Origin: Luteimonas abyssi
Lineage (GTDB): Bacteria; Pseudomonadota; Gammaproteobacteria; Xanthomonadales; Xanthomonadaceae
Reading direction: 5' to 3'
Length of the DNA: 64,000 nucleotides
NCBI RefSeq assembly: GCF_001482195.1
Contig: NZ_KQ759763.1
Span: 197,623-261,622, forward strand
Below the pieces are notes generated by a model that did not search any database, was not told where the DNA came from, and was given only the letters and a program-made list of their open reading frames with translations. Within the stretch, counting starts at the first letter, position 1. Each line of letters begins with the position of its first letter. Both the position numbers and the translations under genes were made by a program. Positions 7,973 to 16,008 of this stretch are shown here, in pieces.

Positions 7973-8362
7973 CTAGCGCTGGCAGACCACCTCCACGTTG
8001 ACGCCATCCGGATCGAGCACGTAGGCGGCGTAGTAGTCCGCGTGGTAGTGCGGCCGGATGCCCGGCGGCCCGTTGTCGCGCCCGCCCGCCGCCAGCGCCG
8101 CGCGGTGGAAGGCATCCACCTGCGCGCGGCGGGTGGCGGCGAAGGCCAGGTGTGCGGGCGCGACGGGGGGCGCGCCGTCGTGGAACCAGAGGCTCGGGTA
8201 GCCGTCCCGGCCGAAGCCATGGCGGGTGCCGCCGGTCCTGCTCCGGTCCGGGCCCACGGTGATCACGCAGGCGATGTCCAGCGGGGCCAGGGCGGCCTGG
8301 TAGAACGCGTGCGAGCGCGTCGCGTCGTGCACGGCGAACTCGATGTGGTCGATGACGGTCAT
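7973..8362 (-). CDS. VOC-superfamily (glyoxalase/dioxygenase-like) protein 2
   Basis: This 129-residue single-domain VOC protein begins MTVIDHIEFAVHDATRSHAF and ends with the usual DPDG..VE motif (YVLDPDGVNVEVV). Metal ligands are plausible at H6 and the closing Glu. It is a paralogue of the VOC protein at 9393-9794 (shared ..YYAA..DPDG.. and FY..ALAPL). Its ATG overlaps the stop of the saccharopine-dehydrogenase-like gene by 4 nt, so it is the last gene of that operon. VOC proteins include glyoxalases, ring-cleaving dioxygenases and epimerases; the reaction here is unknown. Confidence 0.85.
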   Translation of the reverse strand: MTVIDHIEFAVHDATRSHAFYQAALAPLDIACVITVGPDRSRTGGTRHGFGRDGYPSLWFHDGAPPVAPAHLAFAATRRAQVDAFHRAALAAGGRDNGPPGIRPHYHADYYAAYVLDPDGVNVEVVCQR

Positions 8363-9396
8363 GGTGGGCTCCTGCCGCAAGCGGTGGCGGTCGGGCCGCC
8401 GGGTGATTCGGGCACGTGGGACGGGTGCACGGTGATCCGGGTGCCGGCGATGCCTTGTGCGAAGGCCGGCCCGAACAGGCCCGTCGGTGTCTGGAAACCC
8501 GGCCGGGCGTTGCCCGCCAGGATCCGGCGTGCGGCGTCCGCGGTGGCCAGCGGGGTGAAGGTGTAGCCGTTCGCCGTGGCCAGCGTGCCGGATGCCGATG
8601 CCCCGTCGTGATCGGTGACCACCGCCGCGGCATGGTACGGGTGGGCTCGCCGCTCGGCGTCGGTCGGGCCCGGTGGCAGGGTATCCAGGCCTTCGCTGGC
8701 GAAGGCGTTGCCGACCACATGCACGTAGGTCTCGATGTCCGGTACGGCGTGGTCGTGCCACAGGGTGATGACGTCGGGAAGCGTCATCGGAACGCCATCG
8801 GCCTGCAGCGCGCCGAAGTCGAACCGGCGGGGTGCGGCGTCGTGCCGTGCCTGCAGCACGCCATGCCTGCGCACGAGGTCGTGCGGACTGAGGTTCTCCG
8901 CGGCGCTGATCGCCGAGCCGCGCGACATGGGGCCGGCCACCTGCAACGCCACGGCGATGCGGGCGGGATGCCGCACCTGCTCGCACACCCGGGCCACCAG
9001 GCTGCCCAGCAAGGCTGTGCTGCCCCCGCCGCCGGGCATCAGCATCACCCCCGCGCGCCGGGCGGCCGTGTCGAGCGACTCGGCCAGGCGGTAGCTGTCC
9101 AGTTCGGCCGAGATGTCCAGGTAGTGCGTGCCGGCGTCGATCGCCGCGGCGATCAGGTGCGGCGCGGTCCTGTGGAAGGGGCCCGCGCAATTGACCAGCA
9201 GATCGATCTCCGCGAGTGCGCGGCGGGCCTGCCGGGCATCGTCGGCGGCGAACACGCGTGCGTCGAGGCCGTGTGTGTCGGCAAGCGCGCGGAGGGGAGC
9301 ATCGCGCCGTCCGGCCAGGATGGGCCGCAGGCCGAGCGCGCTGCACGCGTCGACGATCATGCGGCCGGTGTAGCCGGAGGCCCCGTAGATCATCAT
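8359..9396 (-). CDS. Saccharopine-dehydrogenase-like NAD(P)-binding oxidoreductase
   Basis: The 345-residue protein opens directly with a Rossmann motif (MMIYGASGYTGRM) and LAGRR. It then shows LLVNCAGPFHRTAP and AGTHYLDISAEL, the pattern of the saccharopine dehydrogenase / trans-acting enoyl reductase superfamily. These are cytoplasmic NADP(H) enzymes with varied substrates, so lysine metabolism should not be assumed. Both ends overlap VOC genes by 4 nt. That indicates strict co-expression and suggests that the three proteins act on one compound. Confidence 0.82.
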   Translation of the reverse strand: MMIYGASGYTGRMIVDACSALGLRPILAGRRDAPLRALADTHGLDARVFAADDARQARRALAEIDLLVNCAGPFHRTAPHLIAAAIDAGTHYLDISAELDSYRLAESLDTAARRAGVMLMPGGGGSTALLGSLVARVCEQVRHPARIAVALQVAGPMSRGSAISAAENLSPHDLVRRHGVLQARHDAAPRRFDFGALQADGVPMTLPDVITLWHDHAVPDIETYVHVVGNAFASEGLDTLPPGPTDAERRAHPYHAAAVVTDHDGASASGTLATANGYTFTPLATADAARRILAGNARPGFQTPTGLFGPAFAQGIAGTRITVHPSHVPESPGGPTATACGRSPP

Positions 9397-9794
9397 GCGC
9401 CGTGCTGCCAGGGCTTGTGGACGAACTCGAGACTGTAGCCGTCCGGATCCCGCACCTGGGCGGCGTAATAGCGCGGGTCGTAGTGGGGTTGCGTGCCGGG
9501 CGGGTGGATCGAGGTGGCGCCGGCGTGCATGGCGGCCCGATAGGCGGCGTCCACCTTTGCGTTCGAATCGGCGGCGAAGCCCACGTGCGCCGACGTGCCC
9601 CCCGTCGGACCTTGCCTGAGCCAGAAGCGCATCCGGCCACCGGCACCGAAGCCGGTGAGGTCGGGGTGACCAGCGGGGCCCTGCCGCCCGTCGTAGTCGA
9701 GCCGGTCGACGATGCCCAGCGGTGCCAGCGCGGTGGTGTAGAACGCGATCGAGACGGGCAGGTCGGTCACGGTCAGGAAGATGTGGTCGAGCAT
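9393..9794 (-). CDS. VOC-superfamily (glyoxalase/dioxygenase-like) protein 1
   Basis: This 133-residue VOC protein (MLDHIFLTVTDLPVSIAFYT ... AAQVRDPDGYSLEFVHK) is the second gene of the operon. Its ATG is preceded by GAGGG, and it starts ten bases after the SDR stop. The stop overlaps the next start by 4 nt. It shares its layout with the VOC protein at the operon end, so a duplication within the operon or recruitment of two family members is likely. The pair could act as a heterodimer or on successive intermediates; that is inference. Confidence 0.85.
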   Translation of the reverse strand: MLDHIFLTVTDLPVSIAFYTTALAPLGIVDRLDYDGRQGPAGHPDLTGFGAGGRMRFWLRQGPTGGTSAHVGFAADSNAKVDAAYRAAMHAGATSIHPPGTQPHYDPRYYAAQVRDPDGYSLEFVHKPWQHGA

Positions 9795-9804
9795 GTGGGA
9801 ACCC

Positions 9805-10548
9805 TCAGATGGTGTAGCCGCCGGCGACTTCGACCGACTGCGCGTTGATCCAGGCGCCGTCGTCGGACAGCAGCATCGCGATGACGCGCGCGACATCGTC
9901 GGGCTCGCCCACGCGCCCGAGTGCGGTCTGCGACGCCAGCTGTGCGGCGAACGCCTCGTCGAGGCCGCCGCCCAGCCCGGTGCGGACAGGCCCGGGGGAC
10001 ACGGCATTGACGCGGATGCCGCGCGCACCGAACTCCTTGGCCATGTAGCGCGTGAGCACCTCCAGCCCGCCCTTGAACGCGGCATAGGGGGCGACACCGG
10101 CCGTGGCCACGCGGGTGGTGGCGCTGGTCAGGTTGACGATCGATGCGCCGTGACCGAGCAGCGGAAGGAGGCTCTGGGTGAGAAAGAACGGCCCCTTCAG
10201 GTGGACGCCCAGCAGGTCGTCGAACTGCGACTCGGTCACGCGCTCGATCGGATTGAACAGCCCGTGGCCGGCGTTGTTGACCAGGCCGGCCAGCATGGTG
10301 GTCTGCCAGGTCCGTTCGAGCGTCTGCGCGACGGCATCGCGGAAGTCATCGAAACCGGCGACGTGTCCGACATCCAGCGGCAGCGCGCAGGCGCGTCCTC
10401 CGGCCGCTTCGATGCGATCGACCACGGCGGCGGCCGCGGCGGGCTGGGTGTGGTAAGTCACGATGACATCGAGGCCGCGCCTGGCGCATTCGATGGCCGT
10501 CGCGGCACCGATGCCGCGGCTGCCGCCGGTGATCACGATGACGCTCAT
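9805..10548 (-). CDS. Short-chain dehydrogenase/reductase (classical SDR)
   Basis: This 247-residue classical SDR shows TGGSRGIG at the N-terminus, VNNAGHG, an active-site serine in IVNLTSATT and Y-x3-K as YAAFK. It ends GYTI after a typical INAQSVEVAGG tail, like FabG-type 3-ketoacyl reductases. I chose the ATG at 10548 because MSVIVITGGSRG is the canonical start and a GGGAGC ribosome site precedes it. It is the first gene of the SDR-VOC-SacDH-VOC operon and is divergent from an AraC regulator, which probably controls it. Confidence 0.88.
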   Translation of the reverse strand: MSVIVITGGSRGIGAATAIECARRGLDVIVTYHTQPAAAAAVVDRIEAAGGRACALPLDVGHVAGFDDFRDAVAQTLERTWQTTMLAGLVNNAGHGLFNPIERVTESQFDDLLGVHLKGPFFLTQSLLPLLGHGASIVNLTSATTRVATAGVAPYAAFKGGLEVLTRYMAKEFGARGIRVNAVSPGPVRTGLGGGLDEAFAAQLASQTALGRVGEPDDVARVIAMLLSDDGAWINAQSVEVAGGYTI

Positions 10549-10610
10549 TGGCTGCTCCCTGTGCGTGTGGGGAGCATCACGGTAGGGCGCGGCCTGCGCC
10601 GCCGCCTGCC

Positions 10611-10637
10611 GGATCGGGGCGGAAACCTGCCCGATCC
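10611..10637. promoter_or_regulatory. Inverted repeat in the SDR/AraC divergent promoter region
   Basis: GGATCGGG (10611-10618) and CCCGATCC (10630-10637) are perfect 8-bp arms separated by 11 bp. The repeat lies between the divergent SDR (start 10548) and AraC (start about 10685) genes. It is a plausible operator for the AraC protein or a transcript hairpin. No biochemical evidence can be drawn from sequence alone. Confidence 0.4.
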
Positions 10638-10684
10638 TGCCGCGCGGCTTGCCTGGCATGCGCGGCTGGAGTCTCATCGTCGGT

Positions 10685-11590
10685 ATGCGATCCCAGCTCG
10701 ACGAACTCCGCCGATTGGCCGCGTCGGCCCGGAACCAGCCGACCGACACCGGCATTCCGCGTGTGGCGATGGTGCAGGGGAAGATTCCCGAGCACGCGCT
10801 GTCGGCCGTCTACGAGCCGATGATCAATCTGATCCTGCGTGGCGGAAAGACCATGACCGTGGGCGGCCGCACGCTTCATTACGATCCGGCCACCTACTTC
10901 GTCATGACCGTGGAGCTTCCCGCCGTGGGGGCCGTGCACCCGGATGCGGCGGGTGCGCCGTATCTCGCCGTGGCGCTGTCGCTGGATGCCGACGTGCTCG
11001 GCCGCCTGCTCGAGGACGTACCCGATGCCGGCCCGGCCCGTGGCGACGCCCTGTCGTCCGGAACGTCGTTTTCCGTTGCCCAGGTGACGCCGGCGCTGAT
11101 GGACGCCTGGGTTCGCATGCTCGGCCTGATGGCGCGTCCACAGGACATCCCCGCACTCGCGCCGGCCTATGAGCGCGAGATCCTGTATCGCGTGCTGCAA
11201 GGCCCGCACGGGCCGATGTTGCGTGCAATCGCCACGCCGGGCTCGACGCTCGGTCGCGTGCGCGGCGCCATCCAGTGGATCCGCGCGCACTATGCCGAGC
11301 CCCTCAGGATCGCGGACCTGGCCGAACGCGCGGCGATGAGCGAATCGGCCTTCCATCGCCACTTCAAGGCGGCCACCGCACTGAGTCCGTTGCAGTATCA
11401 GAAGCAGGTCCGCCTGTTGCGGGCGCGCCAGCTGCTGACGGCGCACGCGGCCAGCGTCACCGCCGCGGCGGCGGATGTGGGCTATGAAAGCGCCACGCAG
11501 TTCAGCCGCGAGTACGCCCGGGCGTTCGGGCTGCCGCCGTCCCGGGATGCCGCGCGCATCCTGCGCGCGTTCCGGGTTGGCGGGGGCTGA
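10685..11590 (+). CDS. AraC-family regulator with AraC_N domain
   Basis: The protein has an AraC_N (PF06719-type) sensor part (MVQGKIPEHALSAVYEPMIN, GGRTLHYDPATYFVMTVELP). A C-terminal AraC double helix-turn-helix follows (LRIADLAERAAMSESAFHRH ... SVTAAAADVGYESATQFSRE). In-frame starts exist at 10649 and 10658, but MRSQLDELRR at 10685 fits relatives and has GGAG upstream. It is divergent from the SDR-VOC operon and is the obvious candidate activator or repressor of it. It is a paralogue of the regulator at 30083-31105. Confidence 0.88.
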   Translation: MRSQLDELRRLAASARNQPTDTGIPRVAMVQGKIPEHALSAVYEPMINLILRGGKTMTVGGRTLHYDPATYFVMTVELPAVGAVHPDAAGAPYLAVALSLDADVLGRLLEDVPDAGPARGDALSSGTSFSVAQVTPALMDAWVRMLGLMARPQDIPALAPAYEREILYRVLQGPHGPMLRAIATPGSTLGRVRGAIQWIRAHYAEPLRIADLAERAAMSESAFHRHFKAATALSPLQYQKQVRLLRARQLLTAHAASVTAAAADVGYESATQFSREYARAFGLPPSRDAARILRAFRVGGG

Positions 11591-11675
11591 TCGCGTCCAC
11601 GGCCGCCGCAATCGCGGCATCGAGAGGGGTGTCGCGACCGGTTCCGGGCCTCACCGGCACCTGATCGACAGGCGA

Positions 11676-11930
11676 TCAGCGGTCGTTGGTCAGTGTGCCT
11701 TCCGGCAGGACGCAATCGTCCGGCAGGTCGTGCCCCTGCGCGGCCTTGTGCAGCGCCGCGTTGAGCCAGTCCTGGTCCGCGTCCGACATCTCCTGGCGCA
11801 ACGCCAGTGCGGTCGAGCTGAAGATCGAGATCTTGCGAAGCCGGCTCTCCTCCGAGCCGTCGATCGATGCAAGGGCGGCCTCGAGGTCGTTGAGCGCAGC
11901 GGTGGCGCTTTCTCGGTCGCGGGGTGTCAT
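11676..11930 (-). CDS. Small conserved-type hypothetical protein
   Basis: This is an 84-residue acidic, mostly helical cytoplasmic protein (MTPRDRESATAALNDLEAAL ... LRQEMSDADQDWLNAALHKA). It has no signal peptide, membrane segment or known motif. The frame stays open upstream to 12065, but the added residues are Arg-rich read-through and the ATG at 11930 gives a sensible protein. It lies alone between the AraC gene and the divergent membrane-protein gene. Function unknown. Confidence 0.5.
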   Translation of the reverse strand: MTPRDRESATAALNDLEAALASIDGSEESRLRKISIFSSTALALRQEMSDADQDWLNAALHKAAQGHDLPDDCVLPEGTLTNDR

Positions 11931-12120
11931 GGCAGGTCCGTTGGCGGCGCGGGGATGGCGCGGCCACATCTTCCATGGCGCCCCGGTGACGATGGAGTAT
12001 TGGTTCGGGTGCGTCGTCCGCCGTCGCGCCCGTGCGCCACGGGCCCTGGTCCGGTCGTCGCGCACCCGGTCTTGCCGGAGCGGCCGCTAGACTGGTTCGC
12101 CCTGATCGCGCTGGAGCGTT

Positions 12121-13215
12121 GTGGACACCGAAGCGGACGTGGAGCGCCTGAACGTGGTGGAGCGCGCCGGCCTGGCGTTCCTGCGCCGCGGCTGCCAGCG
12201 GAAGGACAGCGAGATCCGGCGGTGGCGGGACGCGGACCGCGCGCGAATCCGTGGCCTGCAGGTCTGGGCCGTCGCCTGGTGTGCGCTCGCGGGTGCGGCC
12301 TCCGCGGCCCTGATCGGCGCAGCGGACCTGTGGTTGCGCAACGTGCTGGGTACCGGGGCCGAGCCGTCCTTGTTCTCCCCGGCCCGTGATGCGGCTTACT
12401 GGGCATGGTACGGCGGCATCGCACTGCTGCTGAGCCTGCTGGAACTCCTGGCGATGTACTGGGTGCTGTTGCGCAGTGTCGGAGGCATCGCCGGTGTGGC
12501 GGGTCTGTCGATCTCCCGGAACGATGCCGAAGATGTGCTGGTGACGGGGCTGTCGCGTGCGGCGCTCGATATTCCCAACCCCCGGCGCGCGCTGCACGGG
12601 ATCGATCCGTACGTGCGGGCCTCGCGGCTCAAGATGCTGGCGTACACCGCGCTGTACCGCATCAAGGTCGGCGCGACCAGCTTCATCGTGCGCATCCTCG
12701 CCCGCCGTGTGCTGGCGCGCAGCGGCTTGCGCGTGTTGCTGCCCTTCGCGGCAGTCCCCGTGTTCGCGGGCTGGAATGGGTTGATCGCGTGGTGGGTGAT
12801 TCGCGAAGCGCGCGTGCGGGCCGCGGGTCCGTTGGCCGTCCGCGACGCGGTCGCGGCGATCGAGCAGGCGCAGCTGGACGACGACGGCACGCGCCTGGCG
12901 CTGGATGCCGTGGCGGAGCTCGTCGTGGCGGCGGAGGATGCGCATCCCAACTACGACCTGTTGCTCGCGCACCTGTGCGAGACGCTCGGGATCGAGGCGC
13001 GCATCCTCGACTGGACGGCGGTACGCACGCGACTCGGCCATGCCGAGGGGCCCACGCAGCGCGCGGTGCTGGCGCTGATGACCACGACCGTCGCGCTGCG
13101 CGGGCGCAGCTGCCGCCGGCAGCGGCGGGTGCTCGAGGACGCGCATGGCGTGTGCGATCTGCATCTCGGCGATGCGCTGCGCACGGCGCAGCGTCGGGTC
13201 ATCGAAGGACGTTGA
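12121..13215 (+). CDS. Polytopic membrane protein of unknown function
   Basis: This 364-residue protein starts at GTG (12121). A soluble N-terminus of about 45 residues (VERAGLAFLRRG...) is followed by hydrophobic segments near residues 48-70, 97-120 and 215-235. A basic conserved-looking stretch (DPYVRASRLKMLAYTALYRI, then ARRVLARSGLRVLLPFAAVP) lies between them. A soluble acidic C-terminal part (about 240-364) ends RTAQRRVIEGR. It resembles the LBF_2804-type family of uncharacterised bacterial membrane proteins, but I am not certain. Its 3' end is 38 bp from the convergent lipoprotein gene. Confidence 0.65.
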   Translation: MDTEADVERLNVVERAGLAFLRRGCQRKDSEIRRWRDADRARIRGLQVWAVAWCALAGAASAALIGAADLWLRNVLGTGAEPSLFSPARDAAYWAWYGGIALLLSLLELLAMYWVLLRSVGGIAGVAGLSISRNDAEDVLVTGLSRAALDIPNPRRALHGIDPYVRASRLKMLAYTALYRIKVGATSFIVRILARRVLARSGLRVLLPFAAVPVFAGWNGLIAWWVIREARVRAAGPLAVRDAVAAIEQAQLDDDGTRLALDAVAELVVAAEDAHPNYDLLLAHLCETLGIEARILDWTAVRTRLGHAEGPTQRAVLALMTTTVALRGRSCRRQRRVLEDAHGVCDLHLGDALRTAQRRVIEGR

Positions 13216-13253
13216 CCGTCGGCGGTGTTCTGCGTTGCCGACGGGTGTCCTCA

Positions 13254-13808
13254 CTACTGCAGCATGGCGGCCAGTGTCGCGTCGTAACGGGCATCGATCC
13301 GCTGGTGCGGGTCGTTCGCGTACAGATCTCCGCGGTGCTTCAGGTAGTAGCCTCGATTGAGGCTCGTGGCGTCGTCGTGCGGCACGCCACCAGTGCCCTC
13401 GGTCTGGAGCTCGTAGGGCCCGCGGGCGAAGGTGACCAGGAACGTGCTGCCCACGTAGTCGCTCAGGTGTGAGCGCTCGAGGCAGCGGCGCACGTTGCAG
13501 AAGTCGCCTTGCGTCGCGAAAGGAGGCGAGGCGAACCGCGTGCGCACCTCCTGCCCGGGCCGGCAGTCGCCTGCGTTGCATTGCACGACGGTCCAGACCA
13601 GCGTGCCGTTCATCCCGTCGGTGCCGGTCTCGAAGTGCAGCGCCTGCAGCCGCGCATCGGCGATCGCGTCGGCCGTGTGCGCGTACTGGCCGAGCGTCTG
13701 CGCTGTCGATCCGGCGTGGGAAGGCGACGGCGAAGGCACACCGTGGCTGCAGGCGGCGAGTGCGAACAGCCAGGTCGTCGGCCACAGAGGCATGGGCGTG
13801 CGTGTCAT
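13254..13808 (-). CDS. Lipoprotein coupled to the sensor kinase gene
   Basis: The 184-residue protein has a short lipoprotein signal (MPLWPTTWLFALAACSHG, lipobox LAAC). The mature part is rich in cysteine pairs (QCNAGDCRPGQEV, GDFCNVRRCLERSHL). The start ATG overlaps the kinase stop by 4 nt (ATGA at 13805-13808), so it is made with the two-component system. It may be an envelope accessory protein or ligand sensor for the kinase; that is inference from coupling only. I recognise no named family. Confidence 0.65.
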   Translation of the reverse strand: MTRTPMPLWPTTWLFALAACSHGVPSPSPSHAGSTAQTLGQYAHTADAIADARLQALHFETGTDGMNGTLVWTVVQCNAGDCRPGQEVRTRFASPPFATQGDFCNVRRCLERSHLSDYVGSTFLVTFARGPYELQTEGTGGVPHDDATSLNRGYYLKHRGDLYANDPHQRIDARYDATLAAMLQ

Positions 13809-15319
13809 TCGCGTAGCCTTGGCGATCGGGGCTTCGACATGGTGTCTCCAGGTCCGCGTGACGTCCCATCGTATCTGCCGGGCGCGCGTGCGTCCGTGGG
13901 CGGCGACTCCGGGCGGGTGATGGCCGCGGTCCCGACCGGCAGGTGCACGGTTGCGCGCAGGCCGCCGAGCACCGGTGCGGCATCCAGCGCGATGCTGCCG
14001 CAATGTCGCTCCAGGACCTGATGCACGATGGACAGTCCCAGCCCGCTGCCGACGGCGCCGGTGCCCAGTTCCCGGTGGAAGCGCTCGAAGACCCGCGCGC
14101 GTGCCTCGGCGGGAATGCCCGGACCGCTGTCTTCCACCACCAGCAACGCATGCGTGTCGTCGCGGCTCACCTGTATCCGGACGTTGCCGCCGACCGGGGC
14201 GTACCGGCAGGCGTTGTCGATGAGGTTGCCGACCAGGGCGTCGAGCGCGGGTTCGTCGCCGGCGATCACGCAAGGGCCGCCCTCGAGTTCGATCTCGAGG
14301 CGCCGCGTCGTATCGAGCGCGTGGCGTTCGTCGAGGTGGGTCCGTGCCAGGGCGTGCAGGTCGACAGGCCGCGGCGGGTCGGCGTGGACACCGGGCTCGA
14401 CGCGACTGAGTTGCAGCAACTGTTCGACGAGCCGTTCGACGCGCGCGACCGCGATGTCGAGCTGGCCCTGGGACGCAGCCCGGTCCACGGGATCGTCGGC
14501 GCCCCGCAGGTTGTCGACGTGGACCTTCAGCGCGGCGATCGGGGTCCGCAACTCGTGCGCGGCATCCGCGATGAAGCGTCGCTCGCGCTGGAGTGCGGCG
14601 TCCAGACGCGCGAGAAGGCGGTCGATCGCACCGATCACGCCCTGCACTTCGCGCGGCACGCCCCCGGGTTGCAGGGGGGCCAGCCGGTCCGCCGCCCGCG
14701 CCTCCACCTCGGCGGTCACGCGCTGCAGGCCGCGCAGGCTCCAGCCCACCAGGCCCCATACCAGCAGCGCCATCGCCGGGACCGCCAACAGCAGCGGCAG
14801 CAGCGTCCCCTCGGCGATGTCGGCGGCCAGTTCGGCGCGGATGTCGGACAGTTCCGCGGACTGGTACCAGCGCCCCGTGGGCGCACGCAGGGTGAATGTG
14901 CGCCAGTGCGCGCCATCGATGACCTGGTTCGAGAACCCGGGCGCCAACGGCGCGAGCGGCGAGGCAGGGCCGCTGTCGGAACGCAGCACGAGCGTGCCGG
15001 AGGCGTCGCGCACCTGGAACGCGAGTTTCGTCTCGTAGGCGTGCCCGGTAGGAAAGGCGAGCGCATCGCCGACGCCGTGCGCCGCGCCTTGCCAGACCGG
15101 AACCACGATCGGTGCGCTGCGGCCTCCGGGCGTGCCGAGGTCGCCGAGCGGCGCATCCACCAGGCTGACGAGCACCCGCGCCGAGTGTGCGAGCTTGGCG
15201 TCGAACATCTCGCCGGCCTCCTGCAGGCCGGCGCGATAACTGAAGGCGCCGGCGACGAGCATGACCAGCGACATGGTGCCGATGAGCCCGACCAGCAGCA
15301 GGCGCAGGATCGAGGTCAT
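13805..15319 (-). CDS. Sensor histidine kinase (QseC/PmrB type)
   Basis: This 504-residue inner-membrane kinase has TM1 at about 7-28 and a periplasmic sensor loop of about 140 residues (31-170). TM2 lies at about 172-194, followed by a HAMP-like linker (EVEARAADRLAPLQPG). The HisKA box is FIADAAHELRTPIAALKVHV with phospho-acceptor H255. The ATPase boxes are GNLIDNACRYAP, VVEDSGPGIP and GSGLGLSIVHQVLERHCG. A disordered tail of about 45 residues overlaps the lipoprotein start. The gene overlaps the response regulator stop by 4 nt. The ligand is unknown; the coupling to a putative lipid/oxidase pathway is discussed in the findings. Confidence 0.9.
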   Translation of the reverse strand: MTSILRLLLVGLIGTMSLVMLVAGAFSYRAGLQEAGEMFDAKLAHSARVLVSLVDAPLGDLGTPGGRSAPIVVPVWQGAAHGVGDALAFPTGHAYETKLAFQVRDASGTLVLRSDSGPASPLAPLAPGFSNQVIDGAHWRTFTLRAPTGRWYQSAELSDIRAELAADIAEGTLLPLLLAVPAMALLVWGLVGWSLRGLQRVTAEVEARAADRLAPLQPGGVPREVQGVIGAIDRLLARLDAALQRERRFIADAAHELRTPIAALKVHVDNLRGADDPVDRAASQGQLDIAVARVERLVEQLLQLSRVEPGVHADPPRPVDLHALARTHLDERHALDTTRRLEIELEGGPCVIAGDEPALDALVGNLIDNACRYAPVGGNVRIQVSRDDTHALLVVEDSGPGIPAEARARVFERFHRELGTGAVGSGLGLSIVHQVLERHCGSIALDAAPVLGGLRATVHLPVGTAAITRPESPPTDARAPGRYDGTSRGPGDTMSKPRSPRLRE

Positions 15320-15987
15320 GCGTCGACTGCGGGCTCGTCGAGCGCATAGCCCACGCCGCGGACGGTGCGGATCAGGCCCGGGTGCAGGCGCTTGCGCAGG
15401 TGGTGCACGTGTACGTCGATCGCATTGCTGGCCACGTCCTCGTCCCAGCCGTAAAGCCGCTGCTGCGCGGTCTCGCGCGAGACGATGCGGCCGGGGTGCT
15501 CCATCAGCAGCCGCAGCAGGGCGACCTCGCGTCGTGGCAGGTCGACGACCCGACCGTGCCAGGTGACGGTGAGCGAGGCGGGATCCAGTGCCAGCCCGGC
15601 GTGCGTGAACATCGGGCTGGCATGGCCGCTGCTGCGTCGCAGAAGCGCACGCACCCGCGCGAGCAGCTCGCCGGTGTCGAAGGGTTTGCCGACGTAGTCG
15701 TCGGCGCCGAGATCGAGGCCGAGCATGCGGTCGGCGGCGCGCTCCCGCGCGCTGAGTACCAGGATCGGCATCGTCGCGCCGGCACGTCGGGCCTCGCGGA
15801 TGACTTCAAGACCGTCCTTGCGCGGCAGGCCCAGGTCGAGCACGACCAGGTCGATGCCGCCGTCGCGAATGGCCACCAGGGCACTGGCACCATCCTGCAA
15901 CCAATCCACGGCGTACGCCGCGCGGCGCAAGGCGGTACGCAGGCCCTCGCCCAGTGACGGATCGTCCTCGACAAGGAGTACGCGCAT
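15316..15987 (-). CDS. OmpR-family response regulator (QseB/PmrA type)
   Basis: This 223-residue regulator has a receiver domain (acidic pocket D8/D9, phospho-acceptor D51 in LVVLDLGLP, K101 in YVGKPFDTGEL). A winged-helix effector follows (VVDLPRREVALLRLLMEHPG, ending HHLRKRLHPGLIRTVRGVGY). The domain order and length match QseB/PmrA. The start is 21 bp after the TPR gene stop, so it is the sixth gene of the thermostable-hemolysin operon. A likely binding site with exact 11-bp repeats precedes that operon at 20317-20344. Confidence 0.92.
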   Translation of the reverse strand: MRVLLVEDDPSLGEGLRTALRRAAYAVDWLQDGASALVAIRDGGIDLVVLDLGLPRKDGLEVIREARRAGATMPILVLSARERAADRMLGLDLGADDYVGKPFDTGELLARVRALLRRSSGHASPMFTHAGLALDPASLTVTWHGRVVDLPRREVALLRLLMEHPGRIVSRETAQQRLYGWDEDVASNAIDVHVHHLRKRLHPGLIRTVRGVGYALDEPAVDA

Positions 15988-16008
15988 CGGCGCAGTCTGT
16001 GGCGTGCG

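Noticed and set aside
7642-8220. Minus-strand frame extending past the VOC gene with a plausible-looking tail
   Set aside because: It overlaps the real VOC gene in another frame and its C-terminal segment matches no family I can name.
8359-9396. Lysine-biosynthesis saccharopine dehydrogenase
   Set aside because: The operon lacks lysine genes and the family has many unrelated functions.
11482-14151. 889-codon minus-strand frame
   Set aside because: It crosses several real genes on both strands and consists of Arg/Pro/Ala-rich read-through.
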